42,760 nt of DNA, from assembly GCA_023663465.1 (NCBI GenBank), contig JAMPHJ010000012.1, forward strand, positions 1 to 42,760. The letters run 5' to 3'. Below, piece after piece: positions 9,206-17,448 of this stretch (its first letter is position 1; each line of letters starts with the position of its first letter). The position numbers were made by a program, and so were the translations under genes. The DNA is from Muribaculaceae bacterium (GTDB lineage Bacteria > Bacillota > Clostridia > Lachnospirales > Lachnospiraceae). Under the pieces are notes generated by a model that made no database searches, was not told the origin of the DNA, and saw nothing but the letters and a program-made list of their open reading frames with translations.

Positions 9206-9970
9206 ATGAACAAGCAGGAAGAAACCGTGGAAATTGACCTGTTGGAAATCCTTTATCTGCTCGTGCACAGGATATGGAGCATTCTGGCGGCGGGCATGAT
9301 TGTCGGCGCGCTGACAGGCGTTTTTACGCATTATTGTATCGAAGAAGTATACAGCTCCACATCAAAACTCTATATTTTATCCACTTCAACCTCGATTACG
9401 TCCCTGGCGGATATCCAAATCGGAACCTCTCTTACGAAGGATTACATTGAGTTGGTGCAGAGCCGTCCGGTTGTAGAGGAAGTGATTGAAAATTTGGGGC
9501 TGGATAAAACCTACGAAGAAGTCCTTGAACAAATGACTTTTTCCAATCCTGCCGATACCCGGATCCTCGTCATGACGGCGAAGGATCCTGACCCGGTGCT
9601 GGCAAAGGACATCGTGGATGAATTTGCCATAGTGGCAAGGACGAATATTTCCACCATCATGAAAACCGAAGAACCTAGCGTCGTAGAGTTGGGCTATATC
9701 GAAGAGGATCCGGTTAGCCCGAACTTACTGAAAAATGTCTTAATCGGAACGCTTATTGGCATATTTGCGATGGCTGCAATTTTCATTGCCACTTATATGA
9801 TAGACGATACCGTGAAATCTTCCGATGACATCGAGAAATACTTAGGGCTAAATACCCTGACTTCCATTCCGCTTCTGGAAGGAGATGAAAATAATGGGAA
9901 AAACGGCTTAAAAGGTCTTGGCAAAAAGAAAAAGAAGAAAACACGGGAACAGGTTAAGAGGAAAGGATAA
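9206..9970 (+). CDS. cpsC: Wzz/CpsC-type polysaccharide chain-length and tyrosine-kinase modulator
   Basis: This is the membrane partner that activates the CpsD-type tyrosine kinase and sets chain length. The 254-residue protein has the expected two-helix topology. An N-terminal helix lies near residues 23-45 (ILAAGMIVGALTGVF), followed by an extracytoplasmic region to about residue 165, the family's proline-containing motif EDPVSPNLLKN, and a second helix near residues 174-196 (VLIGTLIGIFAMAAIFI). The cytoplasmic tail ends in a strongly basic KKKKKK stretch. GGGAGG precedes the ATG by a normal distance. The kinase gene starts six bases after its stop, indicating tight co-expression. Confidence 0.92.
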   Translation: MNKQEETVEIDLLEILYLLVHRIWSILAAGMIVGALTGVFTHYCIEEVYSSTSKLYILSTSTSITSLADIQIGTSLTKDYIELVQSRPVVEEVIENLGLDKTYEEVLEQMTFSNPADTRILVMTAKDPDPVLAKDIVDEFAIVARTNISTIMKTEEPSVVELGYIEEDPVSPNLLKNVLIGTLIGIFAMAAIFIATYMIDDTVKSSDDIEKYLGLNTLTSIPLLEGDENNGKNGLKGLGKKKKKKTREQVKRKG

Positions 9971-9975
9971 GACAC

Positions 9976-10845
9976 ATGGCAAATAGTATAGCATTTCAAA
10001 ATCTTGAAAAACAGACCTACGCCAGACGGGAAGCTTTCAATTCCCTGCGGACCAATTTGCAGTTTTGCGGTGTAGATAATAAAGTCATCATGTTTACAAG
10101 CTGTACCCCCGATGAAGGGAAAAGTACGGTGACAATGGAGCTGGCAAGGTCTTTAAATGATGACGGAAAAAAAGTAATTCTGGTGGATGCCGATTTGCGC
10201 AAATCTGTTTTCGTCGGCAGATATCGTATTCGTTCTGAGGAAACCATTTTCGGACTGTCCCATTACCTTTCTGGGCAGAAAAAAATGGAAGAGGTCATCA
10301 ATACCACCAATATCGAGAACTTGGATATGATTGTCGCCGGTCCCGTCGCACCTAACCCGACGGAGCTGCTGGGCAGGGAACTATTCATCAATCTGCTCGC
10401 CACCCTTAAAGAACGCTACGACGTGGTCCTAGTGGACTGCCCGCCCCTTGGCTGGGTTATCGACGCCGCGGTTGTGGCACCAAATTGTGACGGAGTGGTC
10501 CTGGTAGTGGAAAGTGGAACGATTAGCTATCGTTATCTTCAGGACGTCAAAAAACAACTTGAAGTAACCGGTGTCAATATTCTGGGTGTCGTACTCAATA
10601 AAGTAAAAGTACAGGGCGGCGGCTACTATAACCGTTACTATTCCGGACACTACAAAGGCTACTATAAAAAATATGGCAAATACGGATACGGCAAGTATGG
10701 GAAATATGGCAAATACGGAGAGTATGGACAGTACGGTCAGTATGGCGAATACGGCACAGAGCTGGATGAATCCCTGCAAGGGAGCCTAGGGGAAGGCAAC
10801 CTTTCGGATAGTTCCAATGAAAAACTCCGGGGGGGGGCAAAATGA
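9976..10845 (+). CDS. cpsD: CpsD/CapB-family bacterial tyrosine autokinase (BY-kinase)
   Basis: This cytoplasmic P-loop kinase autophosphorylates on a C-terminal tyrosine cluster and controls Wzy-dependent polymerisation with its membrane partner. The BY-kinase motifs are in order: Walker A SCTPDEGKST (residues 42-51), Walker A' ILVDADLRKS, and Walker B VVLVDCPP. The tail at residues 217-259 carries 17 tyrosines in a Tyr-Gly-Lys/Glu/Gln repeat, far more than the few tyrosines usual in streptococcal homologues. The final codons run through nine consecutive G residues (10829-10837) to give RGGAK and stop. Loss of one G would instead extend the protein by 20 residues and end it in a TAG overlapping the GTG of the next gene by one base. 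The annotated stop may therefore be one phase state. Confidence 0.93.
   Translation: MANSIAFQNLEKQTYARREAFNSLRTNLQFCGVDNKVIMFTSCTPDEGKSTVTMELARSLNDDGKKVILVDADLRKSVFVGRYRIRSEETIFGLSHYLSGQKKMEEVINTTNIENLDMIVAGPVAPNPTELLGRELFINLLATLKERYDVVLVDCPPLGWVIDAAVVAPNCDGVVLVVESGTISYRYLQDVKKQLEVTGVNILGVVLNKVKVQGGGYYNRYYSGHYKGYYKKYGKYGYGKYGKYGKYGEYGQYGQYGEYGTELDESLQGSLGEGNLSDSSNEKLRGGAK
10829..10837 (+). repeat. G9 homopolymer at the 3' end of cpsD
   Basis: Nine G residues lie four codons before the cpsD stop. In frame they encode the C-terminus RGGAK. With G8 the reading continues as RGG-QNDPALNFDQLYHIVRK-EKK and stops at TAG 10898-10900 (window coordinates), one base overlapping the downstream GTG at 10900. 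With G10 it ends RGGGKMTLH. Tracts of this length are prone to slipped-strand mispairing. A base-calling error is the main alternative. Confidence 0.75.
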
Positions 10846-10899
10846 CCCTGCACTAAATTTCGACCAGTTATACCACATCGTAAGGAAGGAGAAAAAATA

Positions 10900-12294
10900 G
10901 TGAAAGAGCAGCATATCAGAAATCGAAACAAAAAAACCAATTTTACCCGGATATCTTGTCTGGCAATTGAAATCTTACAGCTTATGATCTTTGGATATGT
11001 CTGGATTTTTTACTATAATACGTTTGCCTTCCGAACCCACCGTATCACCGGCGGAATCATTTCTTTGCTGCTTTACTATATCCTTTACGGAAGGCTGACA
11101 AGAATTTACCGGGCGAATAAAATCGCACACTACTCCATCGGCGAAATCGTTTTTTCCCAGCTCCTTGCTTTTGGGATAACGGATTTGATTTTCTATGTGG
11201 AATGCTGTTTTATCGCCCGCAGATATGTGTCCATCGTTCCGGGACTTTTTACCGTAGTCATACAATTTTTGGCTGCTTGTATCTGGGCGCTTCTGGCGAA
11301 GCGGTATTATATGAACCATATTTCACCCCAGGATACCGTTGTCATATACGGGGATGAGAGCGTAAAAGGATTCCTCAGGAAGATGGAAGAAAGACCCAGC
11401 CATCTTTTTAACATCAACAAAAAAATCTCTTCCGGTGAGAAAACAGAAAAGCTCTACGCGGCAATCGATGCCGCCGAGGTCGTCATCCTCTATCAGACCG
11501 ATTACCAGCTGCGGGAAGAGTTAATGCACTACTGTATCAACCAGAAAAAAGTGTTCTATGTAACGCCTACCATTACGGATATCATCGCCAGCGGCTTTGA
11601 AAACAGGCATTTCATAGACAGCCCCCTGATGAAGTACGATTGCTACAGAGAATCCCTAAGCATGGAATTTATCAAAAGAAGCATCGATATCGTAGTATCC
11701 CTGTTCGGGCTGATTATCTCACTGCCGATTACGTTAGTTACCATGCTGGCAATCAAGTTAGAAGACGGCGGCACAATCTTTTTCAAACAGGAACGCTACA
11801 CGAAAAACTGGAAGAAATTTAAGATACTCAAGTTCCGAAGCATGGTCATGAATGCGGAAGAAAACGGCGCGCTTCTCTGCAGCGCAAACGATAGCAGAAT
11901 CACGAAAGTAGGAGCCGTCATCCGACGATTCCGCATCGACGAGATTCCCCAGCTCCTCAATGTCCTAAAAGGAGACATGTCTCTCGTCGGTCCCCGTCCG
12001 GAGCGGGTGGAAAACACGGAAAAATATACGGAAGAACTACCGCAGTTTGCATACCGGCTGCAGGTCAAAAGCGGGCTGACAGGGTATGCGCAGTTGTATG
12101 GAAAGTATAACACGTCCGCTTACGACAAGTTGAGGTTAGATTTGATATACATAGAAAACCGAAGCCTGATTCTGGATATGAAGCTGATCATGCTGACCTT
12201 GAAGATCCTGTTTATTCCTGAGAGTACGGAAGGGTTTAGTGAGGAGGCGGTGCAGTTGATGAGGGTGGAGGTGGATAAGAGACAGGCGGTGTGA
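10900..12294 (+). CDS. Initiating sugar-phosphate transferase (polyisoprenyl-phosphate hexose-1-phosphate transferase)
   Basis: The enzyme transfers a sugar-1-phosphate to undecaprenyl phosphate to start the polysaccharide repeat unit at the membrane (WcaJ/CpsE type). The 464-residue protein has about four N-terminal membrane segments (residues 15-135), a middle region, a further membrane helix near 262-285, and the Bac_transf catalytic core. Core motifs visible are FFKQERYTKNWKKF, KFRSM, RRFRIDEIPQLLNVLKGDMS, LVGPRPE and SGLTGYAQLYG. The start is GTG at 10900 with AGGAAGGAG about eight bases upstream. It is the last gene with the GC content and codon use of the conserved control block; sequence after it turns AT-rich. 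Sugar specificity (galactose or glucose) cannot be told from sequence. Confidence 0.92.
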   Translation: MKEQHIRNRNKKTNFTRISCLAIEILQLMIFGYVWIFYYNTFAFRTHRITGGIISLLLYYILYGRLTRIYRANKIAHYSIGEIVFSQLLAFGITDLIFYVECCFIARRYVSIVPGLFTVVIQFLAACIWALLAKRYYMNHISPQDTVVIYGDESVKGFLRKMEERPSHLFNINKKISSGEKTEKLYAAIDAAEVVILYQTDYQLREELMHYCINQKKVFYVTPTITDIIASGFENRHFIDSPLMKYDCYRESLSMEFIKRSIDIVVSLFGLIISLPITLVTMLAIKLEDGGTIFFKQERYTKNWKKFKILKFRSMVMNAEENGALLCSANDSRITKVGAVIRRFRIDEIPQLLNVLKGDMSLVGPRPERVENTEKYTEELPQFAYRLQVKSGLTGYAQLYGKYNTSAYDKLRLDLIYIENRSLILDMKLIMLTLKILFIPESTEGFSEEAVQLMRVEVDKRQAV

Positions 12295-12346
12295 ATTAAC
12301 AATAATAATATGAAAGGTCTGTATAATTACATAAAAATATGGCGTA

Positions 12347-13516
12347 ATGATGAAACAAGATGCAATGATACATGTCTTTATCGTAGGTAGTAAAGGGATT
12401 CCGGCGCAGTACGGCGGGTTTGAAACATTTGTAGATAATTTGACTGCAAGAAAGGAATCAAAAAATATAAAATATCACGTTTCTTGTATGGATAATGAAG
12501 AAAAATGTTTTGAATATAATGGTGCAGACTGTTTTAATATAAAACTTCCACTAAAAGGCGCTCCTGGAAGGATTCTACATGTAGCCAAGGCACTTAGATT
12601 TGTTGAAAAGTGGAAAAAAGAGCACAAAAATGAAATTGCTATTGTGTACATTCTAGGATGTCGTATAGGTCCGTTTCTGATTTCGTATTATCGCAGATTA
12701 CATAAATTATGTGTGAAAATATTCGTCAATCCTGACGGTCTGGAATGGAAAAGAGATAAATGGAATGCACTTGAAAAAAAATTTTTAAGATACTGCGAAA
12801 AATGTTTGGTAACAAATTCAGACATGATAATTTGCGACTCTATTCATATTGAGAAATATATAGTGAAAACATATCCATCTACAAAAGGCAAAACAACTTA
12901 TATCGCTTATGGTGCAGATACAACACGTTCAGAATGTTCTGATGAAAAAATACAAGATTGGTTCCGTGAACATGAGATTGACCGACAAGAATATTATTTA
13001 GTTGTCGGAAGATTTGTTCCAGAAAATAATTATGAAACAATTATATCTGAATATATGAAAAGTGAGACGGATAAACCTCTTATTATTATTTCTAATGTAG
13101 AAAATAATAATTTTTATATGAAATTAAAGGAAAAAACACACTTTGAACAAGACAACAGAATAAGATTTGTTGGTACGGTATATGACCAGGATTTGCTGAA
13201 AAAAATCCGTGAAGAAGCATATGCATATATACATGGACATGAAGTCGGAGGCACAAATCCAAGTTTGTTGGAAGCATTAGCAAGTACAAAGTTGAGTCTT
13301 TTGCTGGATGTTGGGTTTAATAAAGAAGTTGCAAAAGATTCAGCATTATATTGGGAAAAAACAAGTAATTCATTATCAAGGTTAATTAATGATTCAGAAA
13401 AGTTATCATCAGATTTTATTCATCAAAAAGATGATATGAGCTATGACCGTATAAAAAATGAATATAGTTGGAGTAAGGTTTGTGCTTTGTATGAAGGATT
13501 GTGGGATAGAGAATAA
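12347..13516 (+). CDS. Rhamnosyltransferase-like GT family 4 glycosyltransferase with DUF1972 N-terminus
   Basis: A cytoplasmic glycosyltransferase that probably adds the second sugar of the repeat unit. The N-terminus HVFIVGSKGIPAQYGGFETF is the signature of the DUF1972 family typified by Cps2T/RgpA beta-1,4-rhamnosyltransferases. The C-terminal half carries a GT-B donor-binding region with LVVGRFVPENNY, HGHEVGGTNPSLLEAL and an E-rich end. The 389-residue length fits. ATG 12347 and ATG 12350 are adjacent, and ATG 12365 is also possible; none has a strong ribosome site. It is the first gene of the AT-rich cassette, 52 bases after the sugar-phosphate transferase. Specificity is inferred from family only. 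Confidence 0.85.
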   Translation: MMKQDAMIHVFIVGSKGIPAQYGGFETFVDNLTARKESKNIKYHVSCMDNEEKCFEYNGADCFNIKLPLKGAPGRILHVAKALRFVEKWKKEHKNEIAIVYILGCRIGPFLISYYRRLHKLCVKIFVNPDGLEWKRDKWNALEKKFLRYCEKCLVTNSDMIICDSIHIEKYIVKTYPSTKGKTTYIAYGADTTRSECSDEKIQDWFREHEIDRQEYYLVVGRFVPENNYETIISEYMKSETDKPLIIISNVENNNFYMKLKEKTHFEQDNRIRFVGTVYDQDLLKKIREEAYAYIHGHEVGGTNPSLLEALASTKLSLLLDVGFNKEVAKDSALYWEKTSNSLSRLINDSEKLSSDFIHQKDDMSYDRIKNEYSWSKVCALYEGLWDRE

Positions 13517-13555
13517 AAAGTTATCAATATGATACAAAATGGAGTTATTGGCTGT

Positions 13556-14518
13556 ATGAAAAAATTCATAGAGATATTTAAGAGAGTAGATGGAAAAAAT
13601 GTACTGAAACAGTATGCTCGAACCCGTGTATTATTTTTTGCATTGATACAAACCGTATTGTTAGGATTTTCAAGGAAATCGTTAGAGATTGTAAGACTTG
13701 CAGTCGATAATAAGATTTACTCTCGTTTAAGAAAAGAGAATTTAAAATTTATCGAGTTATATAAAGCAGAACATAAGGCAGATGATAGGGAAAGAAAATA
13801 CAATCCGGTCATTTGGACGATGTGGTTGCAAGGAATGGATAAAGCGCCTGCCATAGTACAAAAATGTCATGAATCAATCAGAAAAAATATTTCTGATCAT
13901 GAAATTATTGTTATCACGGAAAAAAATTTTAACCAATTTGTAACTTTGCCGGATTATATTTTAGAAAAATATAAGAACGGTAATATATCCAAAACACATT
14001 TTTCAGATATTGTGAGAATTGAATTACTGGCGGTTTATGGTGGAACATGGCTTGATAGTACAGTTTTTTGTAGTGGTGTGCCGGAACATAAATATATGTT
14101 AGATTCTGAATTATTCTTGTTTCAAACCCTTAAACCCGGTTTGAATGGACATTGTAGGTCGGTTTCCACTTGGATGATGACCGCTTATTCTAATAGTAAG
14201 ATTATTCTTCTTGTTAGAGCTTTGTTACATAATTATTGGAAAAGACATAACTTCCTAATTGACTATTTTATAATACATGACTTTATTCAGATGGCAGCTG
14301 AGGTATATCCAGAAGAATGGAAGAGAGTTGTGCCATTTAGTAATTCTACACCACATATACTGCTTCTCCGTCTATTTGATAGATATGACAATAATATATG
14401 GCAAGCATTGGAAAAACAGACAAGTTTTCATAAACTGAGTTATAAATTTGATGCCAAAATGTATGAACAGAAGGGAACCTATTACGATATAATCTTAAAT
14501 CACGGCAATAAGGTATAG
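13556..14518 (+). CDS. Capsular polysaccharide synthesis protein, GT32-like glycosyltransferase
   Basis: The protein matches the Caps_synth/GT32 type: IWTMWLQGMDKAP near the N-terminal third, then KTHFSDIVRIELLAVYGGTW and LDST, where the D-x-D-like acidic motif expected for donor-metal binding sits (WLDS). ATG 13556 is preferred because GGAG lies at 13541-13544; the in-frame ATG at 13529 has no ribosome site. The length from 13556 is 320 residues. The stop is TAG 14516-14518, after which the same frame stays open for 23 more codons and ends in a TGA that overlaps the ATG of the next gene. The present stop may therefore be a late truncation of a longer, translationally coupled protein. Confidence 0.8.
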   Translation: MKKFIEIFKRVDGKNVLKQYARTRVLFFALIQTVLLGFSRKSLEIVRLAVDNKIYSRLRKENLKFIELYKAEHKADDRERKYNPVIWTMWLQGMDKAPAIVQKCHESIRKNISDHEIIVITEKNFNQFVTLPDYILEKYKNGNISKTHFSDIVRIELLAVYGGTWLDSTVFCSGVPEHKYMLDSELFLFQTLKPGLNGHCRSVSTWMMTAYSNSKIILLVRALLHNYWKRHNFLIDYFIIHDFIQMAAEVYPEEWKRVVPFSNSTPHILLLRLFDRYDNNIWQALEKQTSFHKLSYKFDAKMYEQKGTYYDIILNHGNKV

Positions 14519-14586
14519 ATTGTTTTAAAATTAGTAGAGGAGATAGAGAAACTGCGGCTGTTGTTGGCAGAAGCAGATAGGAATAA

Positions 14587-15399
14587 ATGAAAAGTAAAAT
14601 TGCAATTGTAACGGTAGCGCTTAATGCAAGACAAGAAATAGAAAAAACGATAGAATCGGTTTTTCGACAGGATTATAGCAATTATGAATATATTATACAA
14701 GACGGCGGATCTGCAGATGGGACAATTCAATTTGCAGAACAATATAAGATAAAATTTGCTAAAAAAAATATTAGATATTTTATATATGATGAAAAGGATG
14801 AGGGTATATATGATGCAATGAATAAAGCTGTTTTAAAAACAGATGCAGAATATGTATTATTTTTGAATGCAGGAGATTATTTAGCAAGTGCAGACGCGTT
14901 GTCAAAAATTTTTGTAGAATTAGAAGGCGAAATTCCTGATATTGTTTATGGAAATTATTACTATTGTTATAAAAATTATAGAAAACAAGCTGTTTCTCTC
15001 AAAGTAGAAAAAATAACGAAAAAAATGATATGCGCACATCAAGCAATTTTGACTAAATTAGAATTGTTAAAAAAGCGGCCATATGAGACAGATTATAAAA
15101 TGGCAGCAGACTATGATTTTTATATACAAATGTATTTGGAAAATAAGACTTTTAAAAAAATAAATATAGAAATAGTATATTTTGATATAAATGGAGTTAG
15201 TCAGAAAAATGCAAAATTAACCCAATTGGAAAGGCTGGATATTTTGCACAAGTATGGCTATATATCTGCAATAAAATATAGGCTGCGAGGAATAATCAGT
15301 TCATATATATCCTTCAAAAAAGGAATTATTAGATTTGCACCTACAAGAATAAGATTTAGAAATTATGAATTATTTAATTCCTATATAAGTGTAAAGTAA
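14587..15399 (+). CDS. Family 2 glycosyltransferase (WcaA/EpsE-like)
   Basis: A GT-A inverting glycosyltransferase with the typical N-terminal fold: AIVTVALNARQEIEKTIESV, QDYSNYEYIIQDGGSADGT (nucleotide-binding region), and FLNAGDY, which holds the position normally occupied by DXD. DEGIYDAMNKAV is the strongly conserved segment seen in colanic-acid-type GT2 enzymes. No membrane helices were seen, so it should act at the inner membrane face. The length is 270 residues. The start ATG overlaps a TGA that closes the open frame continuing from the previous gene, and the ribosome site (ATAGG) is weak, which suggests translational coupling. Acceptor and donor sugars are unknown. Confidence 0.88.
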   Translation: MKSKIAIVTVALNARQEIEKTIESVFRQDYSNYEYIIQDGGSADGTIQFAEQYKIKFAKKNIRYFIYDEKDEGIYDAMNKAVLKTDAEYVLFLNAGDYLASADALSKIFVELEGEIPDIVYGNYYYCYKNYRKQAVSLKVEKITKKMICAHQAILTKLELLKKRPYETDYKMAADYDFYIQMYLENKTFKKINIEIVYFDINGVSQKNAKLTQLERLDILHKYGYISAIKYRLRGIISSYISFKKGIIRFAPTRIRFRNYELFNSYISVK

Positions 15400-15466
15400 A
15401 GTTGTTCTAATAATTCATGCAGTGAGTATTCTGCTAGGATTTTTTGCTTAACTTATGGAGACAAAT

Positions 15467-16666
15467 ATGAAAATAAAGATTAATTTAGATGTGTTGCTGA
15501 TTTATGTTGAGGTATTTTTAATAATTTATTTGTCTGGCTCATGGAGACAGAACGATGAACTAGAGATGATAAAATGGCTGATGCTTGTTATTGGTTTTTT
15601 TTGTGCAATTAGAGCGTTTACATTAAAATATGAGTGGAAAATTTTTTTGCTTTTGAGTGGATGTTGTATTGTTTACCTATTATTGGAGTTTAGAATGTTT
15701 TCCGCTTCTATAAATACATTTTTATTCTTTTTAGTTAAGCTTTTAATGTTTGTTTTTTTTGTATTATTTGCCAGCAAAAGAAATGTCAGTATTCTTGAAG
15801 TAATTGGGAATATTGTTTTTGTAATTTCCGTATACTCACTATTTATGTATACTATTTTACACATATTTCATTTTAATCTACCCTATATAATGTCTCCAGG
15901 ACATGGTATAGAATATGAAAAATATTTTTTATATATTACAACAGAACTCCCGTCTTTTCAATTTAATATAGGGAATTTTCAGATTCGGCGTTTGATGTCC
16001 TTCTTTTGGGAACCAGGAGTATATCAAATATATTTATGTTATGCTTTATTTTTCTTTTTATATTGTAAAGCTGAAAAAAAGACTGCTACAATAATTGTTT
16101 TAATTATCAATATTATTCTTACAACATCGATTACTGGTGTCTGCGCAGCTATTATTATGTTATGGTACGCAGTGATTAAAAAAATGGGGATAAATAAGAA
16201 AACGATTTTCTTTTTGGCAGCCAGCGTTTTGATAGCTGTTTTTGGTGTAGTATATCTATGGCAATTAAAGATGCAGACATCCTCGTATTTCACAAGACTA
16301 ACTGATTTTATAGTAGGATTGCGTATTTTTGGACAGCATTGGTTTTTTGGGACAGGGTTTCAAAATGATGCAGAGTACATATTAGTACGAGGAATTAATA
16401 AGGGAAATTCTAATGGGCTGATTAGTTGGCTGACTTCTATGGGACTTATAGGTGGAATACTGTTACTTGCGCCCTTTTTGATACGGCTTCATAATATTAC
16501 AGACACAGAAAACAAAAGACTCTACATTCTTTATTTTAGTTTGTTTATACTTCAGAATATGGCTGAACCAATCACAAACTTCCCAATTATGTCTTTGATT
16601 GTAACGGTAGAGTATAGTTATTTACTATTTAATAAGGAGTTTAAAAATTCTTATGCTTATTGGTAA
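15467..16666 (+). CDS. wzy: Wzy-like O-antigen/capsule polymerase
   Basis: A very hydrophobic 399-residue protein with about ten to eleven predicted membrane segments spread over its length and a longer extracytoplasmic loop around residues 135-185 (containing SFQFNIGNFQIRRLMSFFWE). This topology, its place between glycosyltransferases and a Wzx flippase, and the motif FFWEPGVYQIYLCYALF are typical of Wzy polymerases, which join repeat units on the outer membrane face. ATG 15467 is preferred over ATG 15455 because GGAG lies at 15457-15460, six bases before it. Sequence similarity within the family is low, so the call rests on topology and context. Confidence 0.8.
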   Translation: MKIKINLDVLLIYVEVFLIIYLSGSWRQNDELEMIKWLMLVIGFFCAIRAFTLKYEWKIFLLLSGCCIVYLLLEFRMFSASINTFLFFLVKLLMFVFFVLFASKRNVSILEVIGNIVFVISVYSLFMYTILHIFHFNLPYIMSPGHGIEYEKYFLYITTELPSFQFNIGNFQIRRLMSFFWEPGVYQIYLCYALFFFLYCKAEKKTATIIVLIINIILTTSITGVCAAIIMLWYAVIKKMGINKKTIFFLAASVLIAVFGVVYLWQLKMQTSSYFTRLTDFIVGLRIFGQHWFFGTGFQNDAEYILVRGINKGNSNGLISWLTSMGLIGGILLLAPFLIRLHNITDTENKRLYILYFSLFILQNMAEPITNFPIMSLIVTVEYSYLLFNKEFKNSYAYW

Positions 16667-16704
16667 AAAAGTTGATTGAAGCATCTTTCAGGAGGAAGCG
16701 TTTA

Positions 16705-17448
16705 ATGCTTAAAAGAATGTTCAAAAATAGTAAGTATGCAGGTTACTATAAAAAAATATATAGAGAAATTAAAAATTTGAAATGGCATATATTTAGTCTT
16801 TTGAAAGGAAAGCCCTATAATTGTCTGATACATCCAAGTGCAAAAATAATAAATAGTAAAATATGCGGCAGGAACAAAATTAATAAAAAAGCGGTTATTA
16901 AAAATTCAGAAATTGGATATGGGACATATGTTGCTGATAATTCCATAATTAATCGATGCAAAATTGGAAAATACAGTTTGGTAGGATTTCAATCATTAAT
17001 CGGAGCGCACCCGTTACACGAGATTGTTTCTTTACATCCTGCATTTTATTCAACTTTGGAACAATATGGTTTTACTTATACAGATAAGCAATATTTTGAA
17101 GAGTTTGTATATGCAGATTTAGAAGGACATTCGATTGTAATTGGCAATGACGTATGGATTACGGCAGGTGAGACAAAGATTATTCAAGGAATTACAATTG
17201 GCGATGGAGCGGTTATTTTGGTTAATGCAGTAGTGACTAAAGATGTTCCCCCATATGCTATTGTAGGTGGAATACCTGCCACAATTAAAGGTTATAGATT
17301 TACTCCTGAACAAATTGATTTTTTGCTTAAATTGAAATGGTGGGATAGGAGTGAGGAATGGATTCGACAACATATTACATATATGTCAAATATAGAACGG
17401 CTAATGCGCCAAATGTATGTAGAAGAGCCAGAATTATATGGGAAATAA
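16705..17448 (+). CDS. Hexapeptide-repeat acetyltransferase (CatB/LbetaH type)
   Basis: Residues from about 40 onward show left-handed beta-helix hexads (AKIINSKICG, NKAVIKNSEIGYGTYV, SIINRCKIGKYSLVG) and the family's C-terminal signature IGNDVWITAG, GDGAVILVNAVVTKDVPPYAIVGGIPA. A histidine-rich loop (GAHPLHEIVSLHPAF) is in the position of the catalytic histidine of xenobiotic/CatB-type acetyltransferases. It probably O-acetylates a capsule sugar using acetyl-CoA. The open frame begins with a TTG at 16660, but AGGAGG at 16690-16695 with 9-base spacing selects ATG 16705 (247 residues). The 3' end overlaps the flippase gene by 11 bases. Confidence 0.85.
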   Translation: MLKRMFKNSKYAGYYKKIYREIKNLKWHIFSLLKGKPYNCLIHPSAKIINSKICGRNKINKKAVIKNSEIGYGTYVADNSIINRCKIGKYSLVGFQSLIGAHPLHEIVSLHPAFYSTLEQYGFTYTDKQYFEEFVYADLEGHSIVIGNDVWITAGETKIIQGITIGDGAVILVNAVVTKDVPPYAIVGGIPATIKGYRFTPEQIDFLLKLKWWDRSEEWIRQHITYMSNIERLMRQMYVEEPELYGK

